Source of the DNA: an uncultured Oscillospiraceae bacterium
GTDB lineage: Bacteria; Bacillota; Clostridia; Oscillospirales; JAAYXM01
Assembly: GCA_934446465.1 (NCBI GenBank)
Contig: CAKSEF010000018.1
Location: forward strand, 1 to 28,654
Length of the DNA: 28,654 nucleotides
Direction: 5' to 3'
Shown: one piece after another, positions 7,451 through 15,301 of the stretch
How the letters are laid out: every line of letters begins with the position of its first letter
How positions within the stretch are numbered: the first letter of the stretch is position 1
The notes under the pieces: generated by a model
Told to the model about the DNA's origin: nothing
What the model saw: only the letters and a program-made list of their open reading frames with translations
Database searches by the model: none
Position numbers and translations under genes: made by a program

Positions 7451-8785
7451 TCACCTCCCACAAAACAGAAGTGATGCTGTTTTTATCAGTGCACTGTCCG
7501 AAAATCTTCTTGACATAAGCTGAATAGATGAAGGCATGCCGTTCATATCTGCTCCCGTCGGAATCGATATGGCAGGAAGTCCCGCAATATTTGCGAGTAC
7601 CGTGTGTGTATCAAGATTTCCGCTATCGGAACTGTCTCTTTTCGGAACAGTCCCGTCATGCAGCGGAGTTACGAGTATATCCGCATTATCAAATAAGCTT
7701 TCTGTGTATTGCACCGCTGCCCGTGCATCGGACAATGATGTCTCGTATTTTCCCTTTTCGAGGTAATCTTTTCCGCGCTTAATTCTCTTCAGAACCTCTG
7801 TTCCAAAACCGCCTTCTCTTACGTCCGAAACGGTTTTACCGTCGGAAAAGCCGTACTTGATTCCGTCATATCTCGAAAGATTTGAATATGCCTCACAACA
7901 GGCAATTCTGTCGTATATATCGCAAAGTTTATTATAATCCGGGAAAACAATCCTTTCGACTTTCCCGACATCGGAAAGCTTTCCAATCAGTTCCCCGCCG
8001 ATTTCACCGATGACCGCAAACTTTATTTTTTTCGGCAATGGCGGGTTATCGCATATATTGACGGCACACGATGTCATGTCCCGCAAATCACGTCCGCAGA
8101 CTGCCGGCAATGCGGTCATCAGGTCGTCAATTTTCCGGACGATTAAACCTATTTGGTCAAAACTTGATGCGTATGAGACGAGTCCGTATCTCGAGATTGC
8201 TCCGTAGCTCGGCTTGTACCCCACAAGTCCGCAGAAAGATGCAGGTATTCTGACAGAACCTCCCGTATCACTTCCTACCGAAAACGAACACATTCCGCCC
8301 GCAAGAGCCGCAGCGGCACCACACGATGACCCACCAACCGCATATTCATTGTTTAACGGATTATATGTCTGCAAAAGTGCGGAGTTCTTGCCAAGCGCAC
8401 CCATTGCAAACTCATCCATATTAGTCTTTCCGAGAATAACCGCGCCTTTATTCCGCAAATTTGACACTGCATAAGCGTCATATGTCGGTCTGAAATTCTC
8501 AAGCATTTTTGAGGCGCACGTCGTTTTCAAATTTTCTGTACAGATATTATCCTTTACAGATATCGGTATGCCCGTAATACCCGTACTATCACCGTCCGCT
8601 ATAAGCTTGTCCGCATAATCGGCCTGCTTTAGCGCCTCTTCTCTGCATACTGTTATATATGCTCCGAGTTTCTTATCATGTTCTTCTATGCGCGCAAGAA
8701 AATACTCGGTTAGTTCATGCGATGATATTTCCCTCTTGTGTAACTTATGTGCCAGGGTACTTACAGAGCATTTGTAAAGTTCCAT
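7451..8785 (-). CDS. gatA: Aspartyl/glutamyl-tRNA amidotransferase subunit A (short)
   Basis: The 444-residue amidase-signature protein releases ammonia from glutamine for GatB. The Ser-cisSer-Lys triad is visible: Lys78 in ISVKDNI, Ser153 in GGSSCGA and Ser177 in GSDTGGSVRIPASF. The spacing is the same as in characterised GatA proteins. The protein is about 40 residues shorter than the usual 480-490, with losses mostly after residue 220, but the catalytic core is intact. GGSSCGAAAA replaces the more common GGSSGGSA. It starts two bases after the gatC stop. Its partner GatC is also unusually short. Confidence 0.96.
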   Translation of the reverse strand: MELYKCSVSTLAHKLHKREISSHELTEYFLARIEEHDKKLGAYITVCREEALKQADYADKLIADGDSTGITGIPISVKDNICTENLKTTCASKMLENFRPTYDAYAVSNLRNKGAVILGKTNMDEFAMGALGKNSALLQTYNPLNNEYAVGGSSCGAAAALAGGMCSFSVGSDTGGSVRIPASFCGLVGYKPSYGAISRYGLVSYASSFDQIGLIVRKIDDLMTALPAVCGRDLRDMTSCAVNICDNPPLPKKIKFAVIGEIGGELIGKLSDVGKVERIVFPDYNKLCDIYDRIACCEAYSNLSRYDGIKYGFSDGKTVSDVREGGFGTEVLKRIKRGKDYLEKGKYETSLSDARAAVQYTESLFDNADILVTPLHDGTVPKRDSSDSGNLDTHTVLANIAGLPAISIPTGADMNGMPSSIQLMSRRFSDSALIKTASLLFCGR

Positions 8786-8787
8786 AA

Positions 8788-8934
8788 CTACACACCATCC
8801 ACTCTGTTCGTTACAACGTAATCATCGTTTTTTCTCGGCGCAAGCCCTAAAATCACGTCAGGATTATATTCCTTAGGTTTATCGTCGCGCAATTCATCGA
8901 TATTTTTTACCTGCACATCTATCACGTTACTCAT
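8788..8934 (-). CDS. gatC: Miniature aspartyl/glutamyl-tRNA amidotransferase subunit C
   Basis: This 48-residue ORF lies between ligA and gatA. After nine residues it reads NIDELRDDKPKEYNPDVI and then LGLAPRKNDDYVVTNRVDGV. That matches the conserved GatC C-terminal half (LRxDxxxPS...LxxAPxxxxxYfxVPrVve). The N-terminal helical half of a normal GatC of about 95 residues (the HIAxLARLxL region) is absent. The start is well supported: ATG 8934 overlaps the ligA stop as ATGA, GGTGAG lies five bases upstream, and the stop is two bases before gatA. GatC is the small belt subunit stabilising GatA-GatB. Gene position and the C-terminal motif make the call good despite the length; the truncation could be natural reduction or a damaged gene. 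Confidence 0.85.
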   Translation of the reverse strand: MSNVIDVQVKNIDELRDDKPKEYNPDVILGLAPRKNDDYVVTNRVDGV

Positions 8935-10925
8935 ACGTTCTCACCTGCATCGAGAATTTCAATAAACTCGCTTTCGCTGAGTACCCTTATTCCGAGCTCG
9001 TTTGCGCGTGTGAGCTTGCTTCCCGCCGACCCACCGGCAACTACATAATCTGTCTTTTTCGACACTGATGAAGATGCTTTTCCTCCAAGCTGTTCTATTC
9101 TTGCTTCGGCTTCCTTACGCCCCATGGATTCAAGAGTTCCCGTAACTACAAAAGTCTTTCCCGACAATGACGTCCCCTTTTTCTCTCCGTTGTAATTAAA
9201 ATTAACTCCCGCTCTCCTAAGCTTTTCTATGAAATCCAATGAACCATTGAGCGAGAACCAATTTTTGACGCTTTTTGCCATAGCTTCACCGACATCGTAT
9301 ACTGCCGTTATCTCCGCGATATCTGCATTCATGAGCGAATCAAGCGAACAAAAGTGCTCGGCAAGTGCCTTTCCTGATTTCTGCCCGACATGACGTATAC
9401 CGAGAGCAAAAATCAGCCGTCCCAAGTCATTTTCTTTCGTTTTTTCTATCGCTTTTATAAGATTATCTGCCGATTTTTCTCCCATGCGCTCAATTTCTGC
9501 CACGGAGTCTTGCGTAAGAGCGTACAAGTCGGCAGCATCGCGTATGAGACCTTTTTCAAGAAGCTGTTCGACTACGGCTGGGCCGAGTCCGTCTATATCC
9601 ATAGCATCGCGCGAAGCAAAATGGATTATATGCCGCATTCTTTGAGCCGGGCACTCTGAGTTTTGGCAGCGAACCGCAACCTCGCCCTCTTCGGAAAACA
9701 CCTCCGCACCGCAAACCGGACAAACCGACGGCATCTCGAATTTCACGGCGTCAGACGGACGCTTCTCTTTCACAACTCTTACTACTTCGGGAATTATATC
9801 TCCTGCTTTTTGAATTAAAACCGTATCGCCTATCATTATATCGCGTTCGGCTATGAAGTCCTTGTTATGGAGTGTCGCACGACTTACTGTTACCCCCGCT
9901 ATCCTGACGGGTTTCAGCACGGCATTCGGAGTCAGAACACCCGTCCGCCCTACCTGCACGGATATGTCAAGAAGCTCCGTTTCCTGCTGCTCGGGCGGGT
10001 ATTTATATGCTGCCGCCCATTTGGGGAATTTTGAAGTTTTACCGAGTTCCGCGCGCATTCTCAAATCATTTACTTTCAGCACTGCGCCGTCTATCTGGAA
10101 AGGCAGTTCATCCCGCTTGCTTCCGAGTCTCATAACCTCGTCAAATGCTTCTCCGACAGTATTAAACACATTGTAGTACGGGCTCACGTTGAAACCGAGT
10201 TTTTTCAGGTAATCAAGCGATTCCGAATGCGTTTTAAACGAGACGCCCTCGGCAAGCTGTACATTAAACACTATTATATCAAGCCCACGCTCCGCTGCTA
10301 TACTCGGGTCAAGCTGTCTCAAGGAGCCGGCTGCGGCGTTTCTCGGATTGGCAAACAGGTTTTCCCCGCGTTCCTCCCGCTCCTCGTTGAGCCTTTCAAA
10401 CGTCTTTCTTGGCATATATACTTCACCGCGTATTATGAGCCGTTCGGGTGTGGATTTTATCCTGTGCGGAAGTGATTTAATCGTCAGTATGTTATCCGTT
10501 ACGTCCTCGCCCGTTATTCCGTCTCCCCGCGTAACTCCGCGGGTCAAAACGCCGTTTACATATTCCACCGCAACCGAGAGACCGTCTATCTTCAGTTCGA
10601 CTGCATACTCGGCGTCCGGAAATACTGACTTTACCTTTGCGTCAAAGTCATACATTTCCTCTTTTGAGAACATATCCTGGAGGCTGTCGAGCGGTACTTC
10701 ATGTCTCACCGGTGCAAATGCCGAAACTGCGCGTCCTCCGACTTTCTGTGTGGGCGAATCGGCAGTTATCAACTCTGGGTGTTCCGATTCGAGTTTCTTA
10801 AGCTTCCGCATGAGCATATCGTATTCATAATCGGACACGGTCGGCGCATCCTCGACATAATACCTTCTATTGTGCTCAAGCAAGACATTTTTCAGTTGTT
10901 CTATCTCATTTTTTATATCTTCCAT
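8931..10925 (-). CDS. ligA: NAD+-dependent DNA ligase
   Basis: From ATG 10925 the protein is 664 residues, a normal LigA length. Domains in order are Ia (HNRRYYVEDAPTVSDYEYD near 18-36), the adenylation domain with nucleophile Lys112 in VELKIDG, an OB fold, a four-cysteine zinc finger (CPVCGAE...CQNSECPAQR), helix-hairpin-helix repeats, and a BRCT domain at the C-terminus (GKTFVVTGTLESMGRKEAEA). It seals nicks in replication and repair using NAD+. GGAAGG lies 8 bases before ATG 10925; an upstream ATG at 10949 adds a non-conserved leader. Its stop overlaps gatC. Confidence 0.97.
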   Translation of the reverse strand: MEDIKNEIEQLKNVLLEHNRRYYVEDAPTVSDYEYDMLMRKLKKLESEHPELITADSPTQKVGGRAVSAFAPVRHEVPLDSLQDMFSKEEMYDFDAKVKSVFPDAEYAVELKIDGLSVAVEYVNGVLTRGVTRGDGITGEDVTDNILTIKSLPHRIKSTPERLIIRGEVYMPRKTFERLNEEREERGENLFANPRNAAAGSLRQLDPSIAAERGLDIIVFNVQLAEGVSFKTHSESLDYLKKLGFNVSPYYNVFNTVGEAFDEVMRLGSKRDELPFQIDGAVLKVNDLRMRAELGKTSKFPKWAAAYKYPPEQQETELLDISVQVGRTGVLTPNAVLKPVRIAGVTVSRATLHNKDFIAERDIMIGDTVLIQKAGDIIPEVVRVVKEKRPSDAVKFEMPSVCPVCGAEVFSEEGEVAVRCQNSECPAQRMRHIIHFASRDAMDIDGLGPAVVEQLLEKGLIRDAADLYALTQDSVAEIERMGEKSADNLIKAIEKTKENDLGRLIFALGIRHVGQKSGKALAEHFCSLDSLMNADIAEITAVYDVGEAMAKSVKNWFSLNGSLDFIEKLRRAGVNFNYNGEKKGTSLSGKTFVVTGTLESMGRKEAEARIEQLGGKASSSVSKKTDYVVAGGSAGSKLTRANELGIRVLSESEFIEILDAGENV

Positions 10926-10957
10926 TACAAATACCTTCCGCAACTGCATTTGTCCTT

Positions 10958-10963
10958 AGTATA
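10958..10963 (-). promoter_or_regulatory. Possible extended -10 promoter for ligA-gatCAB
   Basis: On the minus strand TGATATACT provides an extended -10 (TGn plus TATACT at 10963-10958), about 33 bases before the ligA ATG. No good -35 is seen at 17 bases. It lies in the only sizeable gap (76 bases) between yunB and ligA. Confidence 0.35.
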
Positions 10964-11001
10964 TCAAAAAAAAGCAGAATTTAAAAGACCCAAAAGTATT
11001 T

Positions 11002-11646
11002 TTAGCCCTTGGCGTAAAATTTCGGAGTTTCGCCTACAATTACCGTTTCGGCAACGCATATTCCCGTTGTTACCTTAACTCCCTTTTCAAGGCCGGGAAG
11101 CATCATTCCCGCAGTTATCGAGAAGTTCAGCATTATCCTGTGCCTTGTCTGGTTTATCCCCGCCTCCGTGAATGTATTCTCAAACTCACTGTCAACTCCG
11201 GAAATCCAATATATTTTAAATCGCAGCTGAGGCCCTAATCCCGTTAAATAGTCAATCCCCGTGAGATTCCCGAGCGGAATTGAAATTGTCTCGCTTGTTC
11301 GCTCAAACATCACGTTCGACAGCGTATTTGAAACCCTTAACTTAAATTTATTCAACCTCTGTACGTCCGTCGTAATGGCGGTGATTTTTCCGTCCTGTCC
11401 TCTTTCTATATGCACAAAGTCGTTGTAATCCTCTCCGCTTTTAATCAATTCTTCCTCAACACATTCTCCTATTATGCTATATGCCCTGCTTTCTATTTCG
11501 GATTGTGCCACCTGACGTATCATTGGCTGAAACCGAATACTGTACATCAACGCAAGCAAAGCGAGTACACTCAGAATAATTACGAATACTGCTAATATCC
11601 TCTTTCTCGGGGTAATCTTACGCTTTCTCCTTATTTCAAGACGCAA
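11002..11646 (-). CDS. yunB: Sporulation protein YunB
   Basis: A basic N-terminus is followed by one membrane helix (ILAVFVIILSVLALLALMY). The YunB domain follows, with IPLGNLTGIDYLTGLGP, AGINQTRHRIMLNFSI and a C-terminal CVAETVIVGETPKFYAKG. YunB is a sigma-E controlled protein of unknown biochemical role needed for normal spore formation in Bacillus. No ATG fits: I choose TTG 11646 (214 residues) because GGGGAG lies about ten bases upstream. GTG 11655 and TTG 11694 are alternatives in the same frame. A weak sigma-E-like pair (TTATATT, 14 bases, AATATATC) lies just upstream. The surrounding genes are housekeeping. Confidence 0.9.
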   Translation of the reverse strand: MRLEIRRKRKITPRKRILAVFVIILSVLALLALMYSIRFQPMIRQVAQSEIESRAYSIIGECVEEELIKSGEDYNDFVHIERGQDGKITAITTDVQRLNKFKLRVSNTLSNVMFERTSETISIPLGNLTGIDYLTGLGPQLRFKIYWISGVDSEFENTFTEAGINQTRHRIMLNFSITAGMMLPGLEKGVKVTTGICVAETVIVGETPKFYAKG

Positions 11647-11708
11647 ATAAATCACTCTCCCCTTTATAGGGATATATTCTTTTTTCTGCGTCAATATAAC
11701 AAATAAAC

Positions 11709-12479
11709 TCAGTGTTTATCTGCCTGTATCATTCTTTTAATTGCATTTACGCCTACTCGGATTGCATTTTCGGTGCTCAACTGTTCATCGGCTGATTTTC
11801 CCGACTTCTCACGCTCCTGATTCCAAACGACGCTCATACAGGCACCGCAGCGTATTCTCCTCAACGCACCAACGATAAACAGCGTAGATGCCTCCATTTC
11901 ACTTGCAAGCGTACCCATTTCCTTCCATGCCTGCCATCTGCTGTTAAGCTCGCCTCTCATCGGCATTGTTTCCGGCATGGTCTGACCGTAAAAAGAGTCC
12001 TTGCTGTGAACTGTGCCGACATGGTATCTGATTCCGAGTGCTTCTGCCGACTCTGTTAGAGCCAAAGTTGTTCTGAAATCCGCCGATGCGGGAAATTCAG
12101 CCGGAATATATTCTTTTGTCGTTCCGTCGCATCTTATGGCCGATGCGGCTATGACGACATCTCCCGCCTCGACTTTCTCGCTGATGCCTCCGCATGTTCC
12201 CACTCTTATTATCGTGTGTACGCCGAGCTGAGACAGCTCTTCCACTACAATCGCGGCGGACGGCCCTCCTATTCCGCTGGATACTACGGATACCCTCTCT
12301 CCGCAGAGGCTTCCCGTATAGACTGCATACCCTCTTTTCTCGGATACGATATGCGCATCATCAAAATATTCGGCTATTTTTACGCATCGCTGCGGGTCTC
12401 CCGGCATAATGCAATATCTGCCGATATCATCTTTCGTGCATCCGATATGATATTTAACAATATTGTTTTCGGAAAGCAT
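11709..12479 (-). CDS. udp: Uridine phosphorylase (nucleoside phosphorylase family)
   Basis: The 256-residue protein shows the family motifs in order: CIMPGDPQR (phosphate/nucleoside binding, about residues 23-31), SSGIGGPSAAIVVEEL, IIRVGTCGG and ASEMEASTLFIV. The last holds the ribose-binding Glu-Met-Glu. The EMEAST pattern and overall length point to uridine phosphorylase rather than purine DeoD. The enzyme cleaves uridine to uracil and ribose-1-phosphate for pyrimidine salvage. Its ATG overlaps the stop of the DUF951 gene as TAATG, with AGGAGG ten bases upstream. A related nucleoside specificity cannot be excluded. Confidence 0.88.
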   Translation of the reverse strand: MLSENNIVKYHIGCTKDDIGRYCIMPGDPQRCVKIAEYFDDAHIVSEKRGYAVYTGSLCGERVSVVSSGIGGPSAAIVVEELSQLGVHTIIRVGTCGGISEKVEAGDVVIAASAIRCDGTTKEYIPAEFPASADFRTTLALTESAEALGIRYHVGTVHSKDSFYGQTMPETMPMRGELNSRWQAWKEMGTLASEMEASTLFIVGALRRIRCGACMSVVWNQEREKSGKSADEQLSTENAIRVGVNAIKRMIQADKH

Positions 12480-12670
12480 TATTTATTTACCTCCTCAGAA
12501 AGAATCATTTTTATATTTTTTTCTATCTTGTGGCGTTCGCACATAATCTCCCTACCGCATCCGCAGCATTGCATTTTTATATCCATACCCGTTCTCAAAA
12601 CAAGCCATTTATTACTTCCGCACGGATGCTTTTTCTTCATAATCAGAGTATTACCTACGCAAATTTCCAT
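12479..12670 (-). CDS. DUF951 family protein (YyzM-like)
   Basis: From ATG 12670 the protein is 63 residues: MEICVGNTLIMKKKHPCG, then SNKWLVLRTGMDIKMQC, then CGCGREIMCERHKIEKN. The KxHPCGSNxWxVLRxGxDIxxxCxGCG pattern with three or four cysteines is the DUF951 signature. These are small, probably metal-binding proteins of unknown function, often near chromosome partition or S6 genes. AGGAGGG lies four bases upstream, so the ATG at 12670 is preferred over an in-frame start at 12688. It is the first gene of the leftward operon and overlaps udp by one base. Confidence 0.9.
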   Translation of the reverse strand: MEICVGNTLIMKKKHPCGSNKWLVLRTGMDIKMQCCGCGREIMCERHKIEKNIKMILSEEVNK

Positions 12671-12701
12671 ATACCCTCCTAAAAACAATGCAATCCCTAT
12701 A

Positions 12702-12717
12702 CTATAATAGATTATAG
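12702..12717. repeat. Perfect palindrome overlapping the DUF951-udp -10 box
   Basis: CTATAAT (12702-12708) and ATTATAG (12711-12717) are exact inverted repeats separated by AG. The right arm contains the minus-strand -10 hexamer. It could be a regulator operator or an accident of two TATAAT-like strings. Confidence 0.4.
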
Positions 12718-12739
12718 CACATAATCATATTGTCGGCAA
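12711..12739 (-). promoter_or_regulatory. Sigma-A promoter for the DUF951-udp-yunB operon
   Basis: On the minus strand TTGCCG (12739-12734), a 17-base spacer and TATAAT (12716-12711) are present, with an extended TGC before the -10. The first start codon, 12670, is about 40 bases downstream. It diverges from the Lrp promoter. Confidence 0.8.
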
Positions 12740-12812
12740 CGCAACATGACACATTCACTTTAGAAAAAAAGGTTTTTCCATAAAATAGCTTTGATTATTC
12801 GGAACATATTTA

Positions 12813-12841
12813 TTGATTTTTCATCTTCTTTTTGATATCAT
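12813..12841 (+). promoter_or_regulatory. Sigma-A promoter for the Lrp/AsnC regulator
   Basis: TTGATT (12813-12818), a 17-base spacer and TATCAT (12836-12841) lie 36 bases before the ATG. The intergenic stretch 12671-12877 otherwise holds only the divergent promoter and AT-rich sequence. Autoregulation would be typical of Lrp proteins, but no operator is obvious. Confidence 0.6.
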
Positions 12842-12877
12842 GAACAGAGATAGTTTTTTGTATGGGAGATTGTCTGC

Positions 12878-13324
12878 ATGGACAAAATTGATAACGAGCT
12901 TATTCGGCTTCTTGCCTCAAATTCGAGGTATACGTTAAAAGAGCTTTCAGAAAAAGTTTTTATGTCTCCGCCTGCTGTCGCGGCACGTATTAAAAAACTT
13001 GAATCCGAAGGCGTTATATTGAGTTACGGAGTCCAACTTGACCTCAAGAGGCTCGGATATACTATAATTGCATTTATCTCAATGCGCATTTCTCTCGAAA
13101 AAAAAGAAAAATTTCTTGATTTTATTCCCACGGTTACTCAGGTAATAGAATGTAACTGCATAACCGGCAATCATTCCGTTCTTATAAAGGTTGCCGTGCG
13201 TTCTACATCCGAGCTCGATGCTCTTTTATTGCAATTTCAAAAATTCGGAACAACAGAAACCGAAGTTGTCTTCTGTACACCTGTTGAACCCAGAAATCCC
13301 GCGCTTACCGAAATAGTAACCTGA
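12878..13324 (+). CDS. Lrp/AsnC family transcriptional regulator
   Basis: The 148-residue protein has an N-terminal winged helix-turn-helix (MDKIDNELIRLLASNSRYT, then LSEKVFMSPPAVAARIKKLE, residues 1-45). A RAM/ligand-binding domain follows from about residue 60 (IAFISMRIS...VIECNCITGNHSVLIKVAV). Lrp/AsnC proteins bind amino acids and regulate amino-acid or related metabolism; the effector here is not readable. GGGAGA precedes the ATG by about 8 bases. It has its own promoter and terminator, so it is monocistronic. It lies directly before metK, but a role in methionine control would be speculation. Confidence 0.93.
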   Translation: MDKIDNELIRLLASNSRYTLKELSEKVFMSPPAVAARIKKLESEGVILSYGVQLDLKRLGYTIIAFISMRISLEKKEKFLDFIPTVTQVIECNCITGNHSVLIKVAVRSTSELDALLLQFQKFGTTETEVVFCTPVEPRNPALTEIVT

Positions 13325-13330
13325 CAAAGG

Positions 13331-13360
13331 CCCTCTGAACAAGCGTTCAGAGGGTATGTT
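13331..13360 (+). terminator. Terminator of the Lrp gene
   Basis: CCCTCTGAAC (13331-13340) pairs perfectly with GTTCAGAGGG (13345-13354) around AAGC and is followed by TATGTTTTTTG. It starts 7 bases after the gene. Confidence 0.9.
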
Positions 13361-13373
13361 TTTTGCCTTGCCA

Positions 13374-13401
13374 TTGACTTTTTGCCTATTTGTGGTATAG
13401 T
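13374..13401 (+). promoter_or_regulatory. Sigma-A promoter of metK
   Basis: TTGACT (13374-13379), 16 bases and TATAGT (13396-13401), with an extended TGG before the -10. The start codon is 37 bases downstream, too little for an S-box or other SAM riboswitch. Confidence 0.8.
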
Positions 13402-13438
13402 AATAGTACAAATATACTAAAGGTTTGGAGATAATGCA

Positions 13439-14617
13439 ATGGCTAATTTCAAATTCACTTCGGAATCGGTTACCGAGGGGCATCCCGATAAGGTTTGCGA
13501 CCAGATTTCAGATGCAATACTTGATGCGATAATCGAGAATGACAAAAACGCGCGGGTCGCTTGTGAAACCATCGTTACAACGGGTATGGCTCTTGTCATG
13601 GGAGAAATATCTACAGAGTGCTATGTTGATATTCCCGCAACCGTAAGAAAAACCATAGAGGAAATAGGCTTTAATGACCCGGCAATGGGATTTGATTCAA
13701 AAACATGCGCTGTTCTCACCTCGATAGACGAGCAGTCGGCGGATATAGCTCTCGGAGTAAACAACTCCTTTGAATTCAAGGATAATAACAGTGATGCGGC
13801 CGACAAAATCGGCGCCGGAGACCAAGGCATGATGTTCGGCTATGCCTGCAACGATACGGAAGAGCTCATGCCCGCTCCTATCACATACGCACATAAGCTC
13901 ACAAAACAGCTTGCAAAAGTAAGAAAAACCGGTGAGCTTGATTTTGTTTGCCCCGACGGAAAGTCTCAGGTTACATTCGAGTACGAGGACGGTAAAATCA
14001 AGCGCTGTGATACGATAGTCGTCTCCACTCAGCATTATGATACAATTTCTCTCCCCGCGCTTCGTGATGCGATAACAAAGCACGTTATCCTTCCGACAAT
14101 GCCCGAAGAATATATGGACTCCGACACGAGAATACTCATAAACCCCACCGGCCGTTTTGTAATCGGGGGTCCTCGCGGAGATTCGGGTCTCACGGGAAGA
14201 AAAATAATTGTTGACACATACGGCGGATTTGCACGGCACGGCGGCGGTGCTTTTTCCGGAAAGGACCCGACAAAGGTAGACCGCTCTGCCGCTTACATGG
14301 CTCGCTATATTGCCAAAAACATAGTTGCGGCATCTCTTGCCCGGCGCTGTGAAATTGAGCTTGCATATGCGATAGGTGTCGCGCACCCGGTTTCGGTGTT
14401 TATTGATACCTTTGGCACAGGCGTTATCCCGGATTCCGAGATTTCAAAAATTGTTACAGACTCATTCGACATGCGTCCGACAAAGATTATAGAGAAGTTC
14501 GATCTTTTCCGCCCGATATACCGTCAGATTGCGGCATACGGTCATTTCGGAAGACCCGAGCTCTCACTGCCATGGGAACAGACCGATATGGTGTCCGTAC
14601 TGAAATCAAAGATGTAA
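13439..14617 (+). CDS. metK: S-adenosylmethionine synthetase
   Basis: The 392-residue enzyme makes SAM from methionine and ATP. Diagnostic motifs are intact: TEGHPDKVCDQISDAILD near residues 10-27, GAGDQGMMFGYACNDTEELM (ATP-binding) and GGGAFSGKDPTKVDRSAAYM (phosphate loop). The length is standard. GGAG lies 8 bases before the ATG. Its own promoter and terminator flank it, so it is monocistronic. No riboswitch is present in the short leader, so control by SAM, if any, is at another level. Confidence 0.98.
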   Translation: MANFKFTSESVTEGHPDKVCDQISDAILDAIIENDKNARVACETIVTTGMALVMGEISTECYVDIPATVRKTIEEIGFNDPAMGFDSKTCAVLTSIDEQSADIALGVNNSFEFKDNNSDAADKIGAGDQGMMFGYACNDTEELMPAPITYAHKLTKQLAKVRKTGELDFVCPDGKSQVTFEYEDGKIKRCDTIVVSTQHYDTISLPALRDAITKHVILPTMPEEYMDSDTRILINPTGRFVIGGPRGDSGLTGRKIIVDTYGGFARHGGGAFSGKDPTKVDRSAAYMARYIAKNIVAASLARRCEIELAYAIGVAHPVSVFIDTFGTGVIPDSEISKIVTDSFDMRPTKIIEKFDLFRPIYRQIAAYGHFGRPELSLPWEQTDMVSVLKSKM

Positions 14618-14627
14618 ATACAAAAGA

Positions 14628-14660
14628 GAACCTCGGAAACACTGATTCCGAGGTTCTTTT
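14628..14660. terminator. Bidirectional terminator between metK and the YgjV-like gene
   Basis: GAACCTCGGAA (14628-14638) pairs with TTCCGAGGTTC (14646-14656) around a 7-base loop. It is followed by TTTT on the plus strand and TCTTTTG on the minus strand. It sits between convergent genes and touches the stop codon of the leftward one. Confidence 0.85.
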
Positions 14661-15169
14661 CAGTTGTCATTCTTTTTGTAATCAAGACGTATCATTGCTA
14701 TGATGATTGAAGCCATATTGATTGTTTCTGTTACAACTCCTGCATATGATTTATTGACCAAATTATATACAAGCCAAAGAGGTGAACTCGGAAGTGCTAT
14801 GAGTCTGACGTATTTCGGAGTTTTCACCCAAAACGCGACGGTTGTGCAAATCATTCCGAGAATGGGCAGAATCGAGATGAAGCCGTTCCACGAAAAAGTC
14901 CCGACGGCAACGGACATTCCGCAAAACAGAAACAGCCAAGCTCTGCTGTCTGCCCATTTCTTCCCCTTATTTACGAAAACAACTGCCCTAAAGACTCCTA
15001 TCAAATTGAGTGCAGCTCCGGTATACGCACCGAGCATGGCAAAGTGCGCGCAAAACGCACCGCACGACATTATCTGCAACAGCACTATTGAGCGGTGGCT
15101 TCTTTGCTGAAAAGAAATCACGGCGCAAATCAAGCCGACAACTCCCAATCCCTGAGCAATTATATTCAT
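14660..15169 (-). CDS. YgjV-family inner membrane protein
   Basis: This 169-residue polytopic protein has about five hydrophobic helices. The pattern matches the bacterial YgjV (Imp-YgjV) family: GLGVVGLICAVISFQQRSHR near the N-terminus, AALNLIGVFRAVVFVNKGKK, WNGFISILPILGMICTTVAF and LPSSPLWLVYNLV. No biochemical function is established. GAGGAC lies about ten bases before the ATG. It is a single-gene unit facing metK across a shared terminator. Confidence 0.8.
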   Translation of the reverse strand: MNIIAQGLGVVGLICAVISFQQRSHRSIVLLQIMSCGAFCAHFAMLGAYTGAALNLIGVFRAVVFVNKGKKWADSRAWLFLFCGMSVAVGTFSWNGFISILPILGMICTTVAFWVKTPKYVRLIALPSSPLWLVYNLVNKSYAGVVTETINMASIIIAMIRLDYKKNDN

Positions 15170-15202
15170 AATTTACACGTCCTCTATCACCGTAATAGAT
15201 AT

Positions 15203-15208
15203 ATTATA
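15203..15208 (-). promoter_or_regulatory. Extended -10 promoter for the YgjV-like gene
   Basis: On the minus strand TGCTATAAT gives an extended -10 (TATAAT at 15208-15203), 33 bases before the ATG at 15169. The -35 at the right distance is poor, and a TTGACA nearby is too close to the -10. Confidence 0.55.
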
Positions 15209-15238
15209 GCATAATATGTCAATATTTCACGAAATAAC

Positions 15239-15267
15239 TTGACAAATTCTGCTGAATCGTGTAAATT
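15239..15267 (+). promoter_or_regulatory. Sigma-A promoter of the NhaC-like antiporter
   Basis: A consensus TTGACA (15239-15244) is followed after 17 bases by TAAATT (15262-15267). The leader from about 15274 to 15323 includes a small hairpin. Confidence 0.65.
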
Positions 15268-15277
15268 CTTATAGTAA

Positions 15278-15301
15278 CATCCGAAATTGCGGATGCTTTT
15301 T
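15278..15301 (+). terminator. Terminator-like hairpin in the NhaC leader
   Basis: CATCCG (15278-15283) pairs with CGGATG (15290-15295) around AAATTG, followed by CTTTTT. It lies between the promoter and the ribosome-binding site GGAGG (15311-15315). It may be an attenuator or a stabilising 5' hairpin; the leader is too short for a large aptamer. Confidence 0.45.

Noticed and set aside
7446..7463. Upstream TTG start for gatB
   Set aside because: It overlaps the end of gatA, whereas ATG 7445 has a strong ribosome-binding site and begins at the conserved GatB N-terminus.
12703..12708. A TATAAT on the plus strand as a promoter for the Lrp gene
   Set aside because: There is no -35 at 16-18 bases upstream, and a better promoter (12813-12841) lies closer to the gene.
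13355..13438. SAM riboswitch before metK
   Set aside because: The leader between the promoter (13401) and the start (13439) is only about 35 bases and contains no S-box or SMK-like structure.
13697..14386. Minus-strand open frame of 229 codons opposite metK
   Set aside because: It is fully antisense to intact metK, is Cys/Arg/Tyr-rich in an unnatural way, and has no family resemblance.
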